A DNA stretch of 64,000 nucleotides from Pseudomonas rhizoryzae (GTDB lineage Bacteria > Pseudomonadota > Gammaproteobacteria > Pseudomonadales > Pseudomonadaceae), in NCBI RefSeq assembly GCF_005250615.1, contig NZ_SULM01000002.1, positions 372,001 to 436,000 of the forward strand, given 5' to 3'. Below the pieces are notes generated by a model, which was not told the origin of the DNA, ran no database searches, and worked only from the letters and a program-made list of their open reading frames with translations. Shown in pieces: positions 34,262 to 43,075 of the stretch. Positions within the stretch are counted from its first letter, which is position 1. Each line of letters starts with the position of its first letter. The translations under genes were made by a program, and so were the position numbers.

Positions 34262-34640
34262 ACCTGTCCTTGACGTAGGTGATCTCCGTCTTGCCATGCG
34301 GGACGGGATTGCCCGCTTCGTCCAGGTTGACGAAGACGATCTTGTCGATGGTGAGGATGCTCTTGCGGGTGATCTTGTTGCGCACCTCGCACCTCAGGGT
34401 GATGGAGGTACGCCCGAATTCGGTGGCCGTGATACCCAGTTCGATGATGTCGCCCTGGCGCGAGGCGCTGATGAAGTTGATCTCCGAGATGTACTTGGTC
34501 ACCACCTTGGGATTTTCCAGCTGGACGATGGCGTAGATCGCCGCCTCTTCGTCGATCCACTTCAGCAGGCTGCCACCGAACAGGGTGCCATTGGCGTTGA
34601 GGTCCTCGGGTTTCACCCATTTGCGGGTATGGAAGTTCAT
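34245..34640 (-). CDS. Acyl-CoA thioesterase, hotdog fold (YciA-like)
   Basis: 131-residue hotdog thioesterase. NANGTLFGGSLLKWIDEEAAI holds the catalytic Asn/Gly/Asp region typical of acyl-CoA thioesterases of the YciA/ACOT group, and FISASRQGDIIELG forms the central strand. The ATG at 34640 has AGGAG directly upstream. The 3' end overlaps the retS stop region by 17 bases on the opposite strand, so the two genes converge with no room for a terminator between them. Confidence 0.88.
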
Positions 34641-34728
34641 CAGGACTCCTTGAGTATCCAAGCGGTTGGAACATCTGATCAGGGTACGCGCGGGAGATTC
34701 CGGTCGACATGAGGCACAGCGCCACCCT

Positions 34729-34756
34729 TTGGGTTTATCGCGATCCTCGTTATACT
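34729..34756 (+). promoter_or_regulatory. Candidate sigma70 promoter for ahcY
   Basis: TTGGGT (34729-34734), 16-base spacer and TATACT (34751-34756). The predicted start near 34763 lies about 30 bases upstream of the riboswitch, so the whole aptamer would be in the leader. Confidence 0.6.
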
Positions 34757-34794
34757 GCCCGCGCACCGCGGCCACCAGGCCGCCCCGCCTTCCG

Positions 34795-34928
34795 TTCGAG
34801 GGGCGCTGCAGCACGCTGCGTTATCCCATCCTAGCCGACCCGCCGCAGGCGCGGACAGTCGGCGGGCATGACGCCAGACGTTGTCAGGCTCGAGCGGAGC
34901 GTCATCAGAACGCATCAACGGCGCCCAT
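34795..34928 (+). ncRNA. S-adenosylhomocysteine (SAH) riboswitch in the ahcY leader
   Basis: The two conserved halves of the SAH aptamer are visible: TTCGAGGGGCGCTGC at 34795-34809 and GTCAGGCTCGA at 34883-34893, which pair through TCGAG/CTCGA as the closing stem; then a hairpin region (GCGTCATCAGAACGC) and GGCGCC (34920-34925), complementary to the GGGCGC of the first half, as expected for the pseudoknot. SAH riboswitches raise expression of S-adenosylhomocysteinase when SAH builds up. The arm between the conserved halves (about 70 bases) is enlarged. The pseudoknot ends about 28 bases before the ahcY ATG. Confidence 0.88.
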
Positions 34929-34955
34929 TCGCACCTAACGAATGGAGACTCTTCA

Positions 34956-36362
34956 ATGAGCGCTGTCCTCACGCCTGCCGCTTTCAACGATTTCAAGGTC
35001 GCCGACATCTCCCTGGCCGCCTGGGGTCGTCGCGAAGTCATCATCGCCGAATCGGAAATGCCCGCCCTGATGGGCCTGCGCCGCAAGTACGCCGGCGAGC
35101 AGCCCCTGGCTGGCGCCAAGATCCTCGGCTGCATCCACATGACCATCCAGACCGCCGTGCTGATCGAGACCCTGGTGGCCCTGGGCGCGGAAGTGCGCTG
35201 GTCCAGCTGCAACATCTTCTCCACCCAGGACCAGGCCGCCGCCGCCATCGCCGCCGCCGGCATCCCGGTGTTCGCCTGGAAGGGCGAGACCGAGGCCGAG
35301 TACGAGTGGTGCATCGAGCAGACCATCCTCAAGGACGGCCAGCCCTGGGACGCCAACATGGTGCTGGATGACGGCGGTGACCTGACCCAGATCCTGCACG
35401 ACAAGTACCCCCAGGTACTGGAGCGCGTGCACGGCATCACCGAAGAGACCACCACCGGCGTGCATCGCCTGCTGGACATGCTCAAGGACGGTACCCTGAA
35501 GGTTCCGGCGATCAACGTCAACGACTCGGTCACCAAGAGCAAGAACGACAACAAGTACGGCTGCCGCCACAGCCTCAACGACGCCATCAAGCGCGCCACC
35601 GACCACCTGCTCTCCGGCAAGCAGGCGCTGGTGATCGGCTACGGCGACGTGGGCAAGGGCTCGGCCGCCTCGCTGCGCCAGGAAGGCATGATCGTCAAGG
35701 TCTCGGAAGTCGACCCGATCTGCGCCATGCAGGCCTGCATGGACGGCTACGAGCTGGTCTCGCCCTACGTCGACGGCCTGAACGACGGCAGCGAAGCCTC
35801 CGTCGACCGCGCCCTGCTGGGCAAGATCGACCTGATCGTGACCACCACCGGCAACGTCAACGTCTGCGACGCCAACATGCTCAAGGCGCTGAAGAAGCGC
35901 GCCGTGGTGTGCAACATCGGTCACTTCGACAACGAGATCGACACCGCCTTCATGCGCAAGCACTGGGGCTGGGAAGAGGTGAAGCCGCAGGTACACAAGA
36001 TCCACCGTACCGGCGTGACCGTCGATCCGGCCAACGACGACTACCTGATCCTGCTGGCCGAAGGCCGGCTGGTGAACCTGGGCAACGCCACTGGCCACCC
36101 CAGCCGCATCATGGACGGCTCCTTCGCCAACCAGGTGCTGGCGCAGATTCACCTGTACCAGGAGAAGTTCGCCGACCTGCCGGTCGCCGAGAAGACCGCC
36201 AATGTCACCGTCATGGTCCTGCCGAAGAAGCTCGACGAAGAAGTGGCGCTGGAAATGGTGAAAGGCTTCGGTGGCGTCGTCACCCGTCTGACCCCGGCCC
36301 AGGCCAGCTACATCGGCGTGACCCAGGACGGCCCCTTCAAGCCGGACAGCTACCGCTACTGA
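34956..36362 (+). CDS. ahcY: Adenosylhomocysteinase
   Basis: 468-residue NAD-dependent S-adenosylhomocysteine hydrolase, clearing SAH produced by methyltransferases. The N-terminal substrate domain has [15 protein letters not shown]; the DNVYGCRHSL-type segment here reads [20 protein letters not shown]; the NAD loop is [14 protein letters not shown]; the C-terminus KPDSYRY completes the neighbouring cofactor site. The ATG at 34956 has TGGAG upstream and gives the normal length. Its leader carries the SAH riboswitch, and metF follows after a hairpin. Confidence 0.98.
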   Translation: MSAVLTPAAFNDFKVADISLAAWGRREVIIAESEMPALMGLRRKYAGEQPLAGAKILGCIHMTIQTAVLIETLVALGAEVRWSSCNIFSTQDQAAAAIAAAGIPVFAWKGETEAEYEWCIEQTILKDGQPWDANMVLDDGGDLTQILHDKYPQVLERVHGITEETTTGVHRLLDMLKDGTLKVPAINVNDSVTKSKNDNKYGCRHSLNDAIKRATDHLLSGKQALVIGYGDVGKGSAASLRQEGMIVKVSEVDPICAMQACMDGYELVSPYVDGLNDGSEASVDRALLGKIDLIVTTTGNVNVCDANMLKALKKRAVVCNIGHFDNEIDTAFMRKHWGWEEVKPQVHKIHRTGVTVDPANDDYLILLAEGRLVNLGNATGHPSRIMDGSFANQVLAQIHLYQEKFADLPVAEKTANVTVMVLPKKLDEEVALEMVKGFGGVVTRLTPAQASYIGVTQDGPFKPDSYRY

Positions 36363-36367
36363 TGGCC

Positions 36368-36391
36368 AGCCCCGCCCGCGAGGGCGGGGCT
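36368..36391 (+). promoter_or_regulatory. GC-rich hairpin between ahcY and metF
   Basis: AGCCCCGCCC and GGGCGGGGCT form a perfect 10-bp stem with a four-base loop. No T tract follows, so it is not a standard terminator; it may protect the ahcY 3' end or attenuate read-through into metF. Confidence 0.6.
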
Positions 36392-36409
36392 GCTGACGAG
36401 AGAGACGAC

Positions 36410-37246
36410 GTGAAACCCAGTCTGAGTTTCGAATTCTTTCCCTGCAAGACCGAGGCCGGGCACGAGAAGCTGATCGCCACGGCGCGGGAACTGGCGGGCC
36501 ATGGGCCGGAGTTCTTCTCCTGCACCTACGGCGCTGGCGGCTCCACTCGCGATGGTACCTATCGCACCGTGCGCCAGCTCAACGACGAGGTCGGCGTACC
36601 GACCGCGCCGCACCTGTCCTGCGTGGGTGACAGCAAGGCCAAGCTGCGTGAACTGCTGCAGCAGTACCGCGAAGCCGGCATCAACCGCATCGTCGCCCTG
36701 CGTGGCGATCTGCCCTCTGGTATGGGCCTGTCGGGCGGTGGCGAGTTGCGCCATGCCAGCGACCTGGTCGCCTTCATCCGCGAGGAAACCGGCGATCACT
36801 TCCATATCGAGGTCGCCGCCTATCCGGAAACCCATCCGCAGGCGCGCAGCTTTACGGACGACGTGCGCAATTTCGTGTACAAGATGCAGGCCGGTGCTGA
36901 CCGTGCGGTCACCCAGTATTTCTTCAACGCCGACTGCTACTTCCATTTTGTGGAACGTGTCCGCAAACTGGGAGTCGAAGCTCCAGTGATTCCTGGCATC
37001 ATGCCGATCACCAACTACAGCAAGTTGGCACGTTTTTCCGACGCCTGCGGTGCAGAATTGCCTCGCTGGCTGCGGAAGCAACTGGAAGCCTATGGGGACG
37101 ATACCCAGAGCATCCAGGCCTTCGGCGAAGAAGTCATGACCGCCCTGTGCGAGCGTCTGCTCGAAGGCGGGGCACCCGGTGTGCACTTCTATACCCTGAA
37201 CCAAGCGGAGCCTTGTATCGCCATTTGGCGAAATCTTGGCTTTTGA
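36410..37246 (+). CDS. metF: 5,10-methylenetetrahydrofolate reductase
   Basis: 278-residue FAD-dependent TIM-barrel enzyme producing 5-methyltetrahydrofolate for methionine synthesis. Clear motifs are SFEFFPCKTEAG at the N-terminus, FFSCTYGAGGSTRDGT, PHLSCVGD and ALRGDLPSG (flavin/folate binding), and QYFFNADCYFHF. The GTG start at 36410 follows GAGAGAGACGAC and is only 48 bases after ahcY, so metF is read from the riboswitch-controlled transcript. Slightly short at the N-terminus relative to some homologues, within normal limits. Confidence 0.95.
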   Translation: MKPSLSFEFFPCKTEAGHEKLIATARELAGHGPEFFSCTYGAGGSTRDGTYRTVRQLNDEVGVPTAPHLSCVGDSKAKLRELLQQYREAGINRIVALRGDLPSGMGLSGGGELRHASDLVAFIREETGDHFHIEVAAYPETHPQARSFTDDVRNFVYKMQAGADRAVTQYFFNADCYFHFVERVRKLGVEAPVIPGIMPITNYSKLARFSDACGAELPRWLRKQLEAYGDDTQSIQAFGEEVMTALCERLLEGGAPGVHFYTLNQAEPCIAIWRNLGF

Positions 37247-37429
37247 GGCTCGTCATACCTAAGGGTGGCGGCTTCAACCAATCGTGATTACCGCTTCCGG
37301 TCATCGCCCGGCTCTTCATCCAGCGCAGGATGACGAGTGCGGGCGAGACGCTCGGATCTTCCGGGCGTCAACCAGGAGCGCAACCGCGCCCCCACGTCGG
37401 CGGGACGCCGACAGAGACAGGAACCCCGC

Positions 37430-39316
37430 ATGTCCTTCATTTCCCTCGGTCTCTCCGAGGCCCTTGCCCGCGCCGTGGAAGACGCCGGCTATGTGACGCC
37501 TACCCCTGTTCAGCAACGTGCCATCCCGGCCGTCCTGCAGGGTCGTGACCTGATGGTGGCCGCCCAGACCGGCACCGGCAAGACCGGCGGCTTCGCCCTG
37601 CCGGTACTCGAGCGACTGTTTCCCAACGGCCATCCCGATGGTCGTGGCTACGCCGCCAAGCAGCCTCGCGTGCTGGTGCTGACGCCGACCCGCGAACTGG
37701 CCGCTCAGGTCCATGACAGCTTCAAGGTCTATGCCCGCGACCTGCCCATGCGCAGCGCCTGCGTCTTCGGCGGCGTCGGCCTCAAGCCGCAGGTCACCGC
37801 GCTGGCCAAGGGCGTCGACATCCTGGTCGCCTGCCCGGGCCGCCTGCTGGACCTCGCCGGTCAACAGAGCGTCGATCTGTCCGCCGTGGAAATCCTGGTG
37901 CTGGACGAAGCCGACCGCATGCTCGACATGGGCTTCATCCATGACGTGAAAAAGGTCCTGGCCCGCCTGCCGGCCCAGCGCCAGAACCTGCTGTTCTCGG
38001 CCACCTTCTCCAAGGACATCACCGACCTCGCCGGCAAGCTGCTGCAAGATCCCGAGCGAATCGAGGTCACCCCGCCGAACACCACCGTCGAGCGCATCGA
38101 GCAACGGCTGTTCCGCATTCCGGCCAACCAGAAGCGGGCCCTGCTCGCTCACCTGATCACCCTGGGTGCCTGGGAACAGGTGCTGGTGTTCACCCGCACC
38201 AAGCACGGTGCCAACCGCCTGGCCGAGTACCTGAACAAGCATGGCCTGCCGGCCGCGCCCATCCATGGCAACAAGAGCCAGAACGCGCGCACCAAGGCCC
38301 TGGCCGACTTCAAGAGCAACGACATCCGGGTGCTGGTGGCGACCGACATCGCCGCCCGCGGCCTGGACATCGATCAGCTACCCCATGTGGTCAACTTCGA
38401 GCTGCCCAACGTCGAAGAAGACTACGTGCACCGCATCGGCCGTACCGGCCGGGCCGGCCGTAACGGCGAGGCCATCTCGCTGGTGGCGCCGGACGAAGAG
38501 AAGCTGCTCAAGGCCATCGAGCGCCTGACCAAGCAGAGCATCCCCGACGGCGACATGCAGGGCTTCGACCCCGCCAGCGTGCCGCCGGAGCAACCGGAAG
38601 TGCGCGCGCCGCGCGAACCCCGTGGCAAGCCGCAGCAGAATCGCCAGAAGAAGGCTGACAAGCCGGCGCGCAGCGAAGGTCAGAGCCAGGGCGTAGGCCA
38701 GGGCAAGCCCAGCAACAAGGGTGACCAGGCCGCCGCGCAGCCCCAGGGCGAGCGCAAGGGCCGCACCCGCAACCGCCGTAATCGTCGTGACCGCGATGAC
38801 GTGGGCCAGGACAAGGCCGCCGTGCAACCCGGCCAGGCCGTCGCCCAGCAGCCGCGCAATCGTGATCCGGAAGAATTCCTGGACGACGATTACGACAACT
38901 TCGGCAACAGCGTCGACTACGTCAGCCCCTACCAGGGCAAGGGCCGCAACGGTCAGCGTCGTGGCAACAGCGGCAATGGCGCCCGTCCGGCCGCTGCCGC
39001 CGGCAACGGCCAGCCCCGCCAGGGTCAAGGCCAGGGTGCCGGTGCCGCCCGTGGTCCTCGCGGTCAGCAACAGCAGCAGCCTGGCAAGCGCCGCGGCCAG
39101 AACGGTCAGCCCCGTGCCGCGCGTCCCTACGAAGCGGCACCGAACGAGGCGCGCTCCTATGCCGCCGAGGAGCGGGCACCGAGCAAGCCGCAGCCGAAGA
39201 TCGTGCACAAGCCGTCGCGCGCCGATCGCCTGCCGACCCTGGAGCAGCTGGAAGAGCTGCCAAGCCGTCCGCGCAGCGAGAAGCCCGCGCTGCTGACGCG
39301 CAACCGCGAAGCCTGA
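37430..39316 (+). CDS. rhlE: DEAD-box RNA helicase, RhlE2-type with long C-terminal extension
   Basis: 628-residue DEAD-box helicase. The core (1-about 380) has the Q motif ([10 protein letters not shown]), [34 protein letters not shown] and [10 protein letters not shown]. The remaining 250 residues are a low-complexity, basic, Gln/Arg/Gly/Pro-rich tail, longer than in RhlE of enterobacteria. Core plus tail and the ahcY-metF neighbourhood match the Pseudomonas RhlE2 type, whose tail adds RNA and RNase E contacts. The ATG at 37430 is preceded by CAGGAACC. Confidence 0.92.
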   Translation: MSFISLGLSEALARAVEDAGYVTPTPVQQRAIPAVLQGRDLMVAAQTGTGKTGGFALPVLERLFPNGHPDGRGYAAKQPRVLVLTPTRELAAQVHDSFKVYARDLPMRSACVFGGVGLKPQVTALAKGVDILVACPGRLLDLAGQQSVDLSAVEILVLDEADRMLDMGFIHDVKKVLARLPAQRQNLLFSATFSKDITDLAGKLLQDPERIEVTPPNTTVERIEQRLFRIPANQKRALLAHLITLGAWEQVLVFTRTKHGANRLAEYLNKHGLPAAPIHGNKSQNARTKALADFKSNDIRVLVATDIAARGLDIDQLPHVVNFELPNVEEDYVHRIGRTGRAGRNGEAISLVAPDEEKLLKAIERLTKQSIPDGDMQGFDPASVPPEQPEVRAPREPRGKPQQNRQKKADKPARSEGQSQGVGQGKPSNKGDQAAAQPQGERKGRTRNRRNRRDRDDVGQDKAAVQPGQAVAQQPRNRDPEEFLDDDYDNFGNSVDYVSPYQGKGRNGQRRGNSGNGARPAAAAGNGQPRQGQGQGAGAARGPRGQQQQQPGKRRGQNGQPRAARPYEAAPNEARSYAAEERAPSKPQPKIVHKPSRADRLPTLEQLEELPSRPRSEKPALLTRNREA

Positions 39317-39350
39317 TGGATCACGGGCCGCTCCGGCGGCTCGTTTTCCA

Positions 39351-39390
39351 GGCAAAAATAAACCCCGCCATGGCGGGGTTTATTTTTGCC
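39351..39390. terminator. Bidirectional terminator, perfect 20-bp inverted repeat
   Basis: GGCAAAAATAAACCCCGCCA is followed immediately by its exact complement, a 40-bp perfect palindrome. The AT-rich outer parts supply T tracts on both strands. It ends rhlE on the plus strand and the minus-strand gene at 39443-39730. Confidence 0.88.
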
Positions 39391-39442
39391 CTGTCGAAAA
39401 GCTCACCGACCAGGGCCGGCACCTTTCAGACAGTGCCAGAAC

Positions 39443-39730
39443 TCAGGCATGAGCGGCGCGCAGGGCATCGATATACGGCTCGGCCTGGCGATGGCTGCGG
39501 ATCAGTTCGATGAAATCTTCGCCGTCGGCATTGCGCGCATCGAGGTCATAGCCCGCTTCGACGAAGAAGCCGACGAAGCGCTCGAAGTCATCGGGGCGCA
39601 GCCCGCGATAGGCCTTGACCAGCTTGTGCAGAGACGCTGGGGTATCGTCGGCCGGCTCGACATCGAGGAACAGCTTGATCTGCTCGTCGCTGATCTCTTC
39701 ACCGATGACCTGCTTTTTATCCTTGCGCAT
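39443..39730 (-). CDS. PA4642-family small protein
   Basis: 95-residue soluble protein with no membrane segment, highly charged (MRKDKKQVIGEEISDEQIKLFLDVEPAD). The conserved stretch FERFVGFFVEAGYDLDARNADGEDF is typical of the pseudomonad PA4642-like family. The function is unknown. It precedes the terminator shared with rhlE and lies downstream of the cupin and hpt genes on the same strand, as in other pseudomonads. Confidence 0.85.
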   Translation of the reverse strand: MRKDKKQVIGEEISDEQIKLFLDVEPADDTPASLHKLVKAYRGLRPDDFERFVGFFVEAGYDLDARNADGEDFIELIRSHRQAEPYIDALRAAHA

Positions 39731-39849
39731 CCTTTAGCTACCTGTGCTGGGGGATTTTTTGAAAAAAAGACGAGGGCCGATTCTAACTCCGCCCTTCGCC
39801 AGGTAGCCAGTGACAATACCGTGTCGATACCGCGAAACCGACCGGAAGT

Positions 39850-40320
39850 TCAATCGAATTGAGCGCGCAGCCAGGCGTGATAGCGGGGGGCATCGGCCGT
39901 CCCTTCCAGCGGCGCCCACGCCGGTCGCTCGCCTTCGCCCAGGGGGACGAAAGGACCGGCCTTGCATTCGAAGAACAGGCAATCGCCGCCCAGGGCGACC
40001 AGGGCGTGGTAGTGCCCCGGCGCGAGATCGACGCCCAGGCAGCCGGCTGCCTGGGACAACTCCTGGCGCTGCAGCACGCCCCCCTGCTCATCGAAACTCA
40101 GCAGGCCCAGCCGGCCTTGCAGGACCAGCAGGCTCTCGGCCTTGTGCGGGTCCAGATGGCGATGGGGCGGCACGTAGCTGTCTGCGCACATGCCGACCAC
40201 CAGGCGATGGCAGGGCTCGTCCATGGCGTGCAGGTTGTGATGGGCCCGTCGCCGTGGGCTGAGCGCCGCCTGCCGCAGCAGGTCGGCGAACAGCGCCTGA
40301 TCGAACAGCCTCAGGCTCAC
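39850..40320 (-). CDS. WbuC-family cupin metalloprotein
   Basis: 156-residue cupin. The metal-binding cupin motif is PPHRHLDPHKAESLLVLQG (two His, Glu), and the WbuC-type N-terminus HHNLHAMDEPCHRLVVGMCADSY is clear. WbuC proteins are linked to O-antigen loci in enterobacteria, but the role of this stand-alone pseudomonad copy is unknown. The GTG start overlaps the hpt stop by four bases (GTGA), so it is coupled to hpt. Confidence 0.82.
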   Translation of the reverse strand: MSLRLFDQALFADLLRQAALSPRRRAHHNLHAMDEPCHRLVVGMCADSYVPPHRHLDPHKAESLLVLQGRLGLLSFDEQGGVLQRQELSQAAGCLGVDLAPGHYHALVALGGDCLFFECKAGPFVPLGEGERPAWAPLEGTADAPRYHAWLRAQFD

Positions 40321-40871
40321 AGGCCCTTCACGGCATAGATGCCGGGCGCGTTGCGCCAGTAGCCCTTGTAGTCCATGCCGTAGCCGAAGATGTAGCGATC
40401 GATGCAGGGCAGGCCCACGTAGGTGGCCTCCAGGCCCTTGACCTTGCGGTCATGGGTCTTGTCGATCAGCACCGCGGTATGCACCTGGCGGGCGCCGGCG
40501 TGGCGGCAGAAGTCGATGATGGCCTTGAGGGTATGGCCCTCGTCGAAGATGTCGTCGACGATCAGCACATCGCGGTCGATGAAGGACACCTCCGGCTTGG
40601 CCTTCCAGAACAGCTCGCCGCCGGTGGTCTCGTTGCGATAGCGGGTGGCGTGCAGGTAGGACATCTCCAGCGGGAAATTCAGCCGGGTGGCCAGCTTGCC
40701 GGTAAAGATCAGGCCGCCGTTCATCACGCAGAACACCACCGGATTGCGTTCGGCAAGATCAGCGGTGATCGCCGCGGCGACCTGGTCAATGGCCGCTTCG
40801 ACCTGGGCTTCGTCATAGAGGCAGTCGGCCTCCTGCATGACCTGGCGGATATGGGCGAGATCGGCGGACAT
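40317..40871 (-). CDS. hpt: Hypoxanthine-guanine phosphoribosyltransferase
   Basis: 184-residue purine salvage enzyme. The PRPP loop is VLIVDDIFDEGHTL; FCVMNGGLIFTGKL and MSYLHATRYRNETTGG are substrate and flexible-loop regions. The ATG at 40871 has GGAGAAG upstream. Divergent from upp across 259 bp, so a purine salvage and a pyrimidine salvage gene share one control region. Confidence 0.95.
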   Translation of the reverse strand: MSADLAHIRQVMQEADCLYDEAQVEAAIDQVAAAITADLAERNPVVFCVMNGGLIFTGKLATRLNFPLEMSYLHATRYRNETTGGELFWKAKPEVSFIDRDVLIVDDIFDEGHTLKAIIDFCRHAGARQVHTAVLIDKTHDRKVKGLEATYVGLPCIDRYIFGYGMDYKGYWRNAPGIYAVKGL

Positions 40872-40973
40872 GGGGCTTCTCCGGGAATTGGGGCGCCAGC
40901 CTCGCGGGCGGCGCGGATAAAAGGCGGCAAAGGTACAGACACCGCCCGCCGATCTCAAGCGCCACCAGGCGGC

Positions 40974-40989
40974 TAGTCTGGTCAGACTA
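40974..40989. promoter_or_regulatory. Palindrome in the hpt-upp divergent region
   Basis: TAGTCTG-GT-CAGACTA, perfect 7-bp arms. It lies about 100 bases upstream of hpt and 140 upstream of upp, a suitable place for an operator serving either gene. The regulator is unknown. The rest of the 259-bp gap shows no other clear signal. Confidence 0.45.
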
Positions 40990-41130
40990 CTGCCCAGTCG
41001 AGGTCGGATGCTTTAATGTACCGCGATTTTTTTGTGGCCCGCCCCTTGGCGGCCACCCTTGGGGCCGTCGGTCGTACCCCTGCATCCTCGTTCGCGGCGA
41101 TCCGCTGCCCCACCGTCTTTGGAGAACCCC

Positions 41131-41769
41131 ATGCCCGTCCATGAAATCCGCCATCCGCTCATCCGCCACAAGCTGGGTCTGATGCGTCGCGCCGACATCA
41201 GCACCAAGAATTTCCGCGAGCTGGCCCAGGAAGTGGGCGCCCTGCTTACCTACGAGGCGACCCAGGATCTGCCGGTGGAGACAGTGGACATCGAAGGCTG
41301 GTGCGGCACCGTGCAGGTGGAAAAGATCTCCGGCAAGAAGGTCACCGTGGTGCCCATCCTACGCGCCGGTATCGGCATGCTCGACGGCGTGCTCAGCCTG
41401 ATCCCCAGTGCCCGGGTCAGCGTGGTGGGCCTCGCCCGCAACGAATCCACCCTGCAGGCCCACACCTATCTGGAAAAGCTGGTGGGTGAACTGGACCAGC
41501 GTCTGGCCATGATCATCGATCCGATGCTGGCCACCGGCGGCTCCATGATCGCTACCATCGATCTGCTGAAGAAGGCCGGCGCCAAGGAAATCCGCGCCCT
41601 GGTGCTGGTCGCCGCGCCCGAGGGCATCGCCGCGGTCGAGCAGGCTCATCCAGACGTGCGCCTCTATACCGCCTCCATCGACGAACGCCTCAACGAGCAC
41701 GGCTACATCCTGCCGGGGCTGGGCGATGCCGGTGACAAGATCTTCGGCACCAAGCAGAAGGACGCCTGA
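41131..41769 (+). CDS. upp: Uracil phosphoribosyltransferase
   Basis: 212-residue pyrimidine salvage enzyme making UMP from uracil and PRPP. The N-terminus [17 protein letters not shown], the [12 protein letters not shown] motif, the PRPP loop [12 protein letters not shown] and the C-terminal [16 protein letters not shown] are all diagnostic. The ATG at 41131 has GGAG upstream. uraA starts two bases after the stop, forming an upp-uraA salvage and uptake operon. Confidence 0.97.
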   Translation: MPVHEIRHPLIRHKLGLMRRADISTKNFRELAQEVGALLTYEATQDLPVETVDIEGWCGTVQVEKISGKKVTVVPILRAGIGMLDGVLSLIPSARVSVVGLARNESTLQAHTYLEKLVGELDQRLAMIIDPMLATGGSMIATIDLLKKAGAKEIRALVLVAAPEGIAAVEQAHPDVRLYTASIDERLNEHGYILPGLGDAGDKIFGTKQKDA

Positions 41770-41771
41770 GC

Positions 41772-43037
41772 GTGGTCGCCAAAGAACCCCTCTGGCGGGA
41801 AATCCTCGTCGGCGCCCAGATGCTCTTCGTGGCCTTCGGCGCCCTGGTGCTGATGCCGCTGATCACCGGCATGGATCCCAATGTGGCGCTGTTCACCGCG
41901 GGCTTCGGCACCCTGCTGTTCCATCTGGTCACCGGGCGCCAGGTACCGGTATTCCTGGCGTCGAGCTTCGCCTTCATCGCCCCCATCATCGCCGCCAAGG
42001 CCGAATTCGGCCTGCCGGCGGTGCTCGGCGGCGTGGTGGCGGCCGGCTTCGTCTACACCTTCCTGGGCCTGGCGGTGAAGCTACGCGGCGTGGGCTTCAT
42101 CGACCGGCTGCTGCCGCCGGTGGTGATCGCCCCGGTGATCATCTCCATCGGCCTAGGCTTGTCGCCGGTGGCGGCCAACATGGCCATGGGCAAGGCCGGT
42201 GACGGCAGTGCCCAGCTGGTGCCCTACGCTACCGCCATGCTGATCTCCATGCCGGCGCTGATCACCACCCTGCTGGTGGCCATCTATGGCAAGGGCATGT
42301 TCCGCCTGGTGCCCATTCTCGCCGGGGTGTTCGTCGGCTACGCGCTGGCCTTCGTCTTCGGCATCGTCCATACCGAGAGCATAGGTGCCGCGCCCTGGCT
42401 GGCGATCCCGGCCTTCGTCGCCCCGGAATTCCACTGGGGCGCCATCCTGTTTATGGTCCCGGTGGCCCTGGCACCAGCCATCGAGCACGTCGGCGGGGTG
42501 ATCGCGGTGGGCGGGGTGACCGGTAAGAATTACCTCAAGCAACCCGGTCTGCACCGCACCCTGCTGGGCGACGGCCTGGCCACCTCCTCCGCGGGGCTGT
42601 TCGGTGGTCCGCCCAACACCACCTACGCCGAGGTGACCGGCGCGGTGATGCTGACCAAGAACCACAATCCGCGGGTCATGCTGTGGGCGGCGGGCTTCGC
42701 CATGGTGCTGGCCTTCGTCGGCAAGTTCGGCGCGGCGCTGCAGACCATCCCGGTGCCGGTGATGGGCGGTATCCTCTGCCTGTTGTTCGGCTCCATCGCG
42801 GTGGTGGGCCTGAACATCCTGATCCGCCACCAGGTGGACCTGTCCGAGGCGCGCAACCTGGTGATCGTCTCGGTGACCCTGGTGTTCGGCATCGGTGGCA
42901 TCGTCTTCGGCAACGGCGAGATCGGCCTCAAGGGCATCTCCCTCTGCGGCCTGATCGCCATCGGTCTCAACCTGGTCCTGCCCGGGCACAATGCCTGGAA
43001 GAAGGACGCCGAGCCGCCAGAGCGTCCGCTACTCTGA
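41772..43037 (+). CDS. uraA: Uracil permease, NCS2 family
   Basis: 421-residue NCS2 uracil/xanthine permease with about 14 membrane segments. The two substrate-site glutamates of the UraA type are in APAIEHVGG and NTTYAEVTG. Pairing with upp supports uracil as the substrate. The GTG start lies two bases after the upp stop, so translation is coupled. Confidence 0.95.
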   Translation: MVAKEPLWREILVGAQMLFVAFGALVLMPLITGMDPNVALFTAGFGTLLFHLVTGRQVPVFLASSFAFIAPIIAAKAEFGLPAVLGGVVAAGFVYTFLGLAVKLRGVGFIDRLLPPVVIAPVIISIGLGLSPVAANMAMGKAGDGSAQLVPYATAMLISMPALITTLLVAIYGKGMFRLVPILAGVFVGYALAFVFGIVHTESIGAAPWLAIPAFVAPEFHWGAILFMVPVALAPAIEHVGGVIAVGGVTGKNYLKQPGLHRTLLGDGLATSSAGLFGGPPNTTYAEVTGAVMLTKNHNPRVMLWAAGFAMVLAFVGKFGAALQTIPVPVMGGILCLLFGSIAVVGLNILIRHQVDLSEARNLVIVSVTLVFGIGGIVFGNGEIGLKGISLCGLIAIGLNLVLPGHNAWKKDAEPPERPLL

Positions 43038-43047
43038 CGGCACCGCT

Positions 43048-43075
43048 CAAGATGCCGGTCTAGGCCGGCATCTTG
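43048..43075. terminator. Stem-loop at the uraA-hemH convergence
   Basis: CAAGATGCCGG and CCGGCATCTTG form an 11-bp stem; the hemH stop codon lies in the loop, so the stem encodes the last residues of hemH. No strong T tract is present, so termination would be weak or rho-assisted. Confidence 0.6.

Noticed and set aside
41012-41019. TTTAAT as -10 box for upp
   Set aside because: No acceptable -35 at 16-18 bases upstream.
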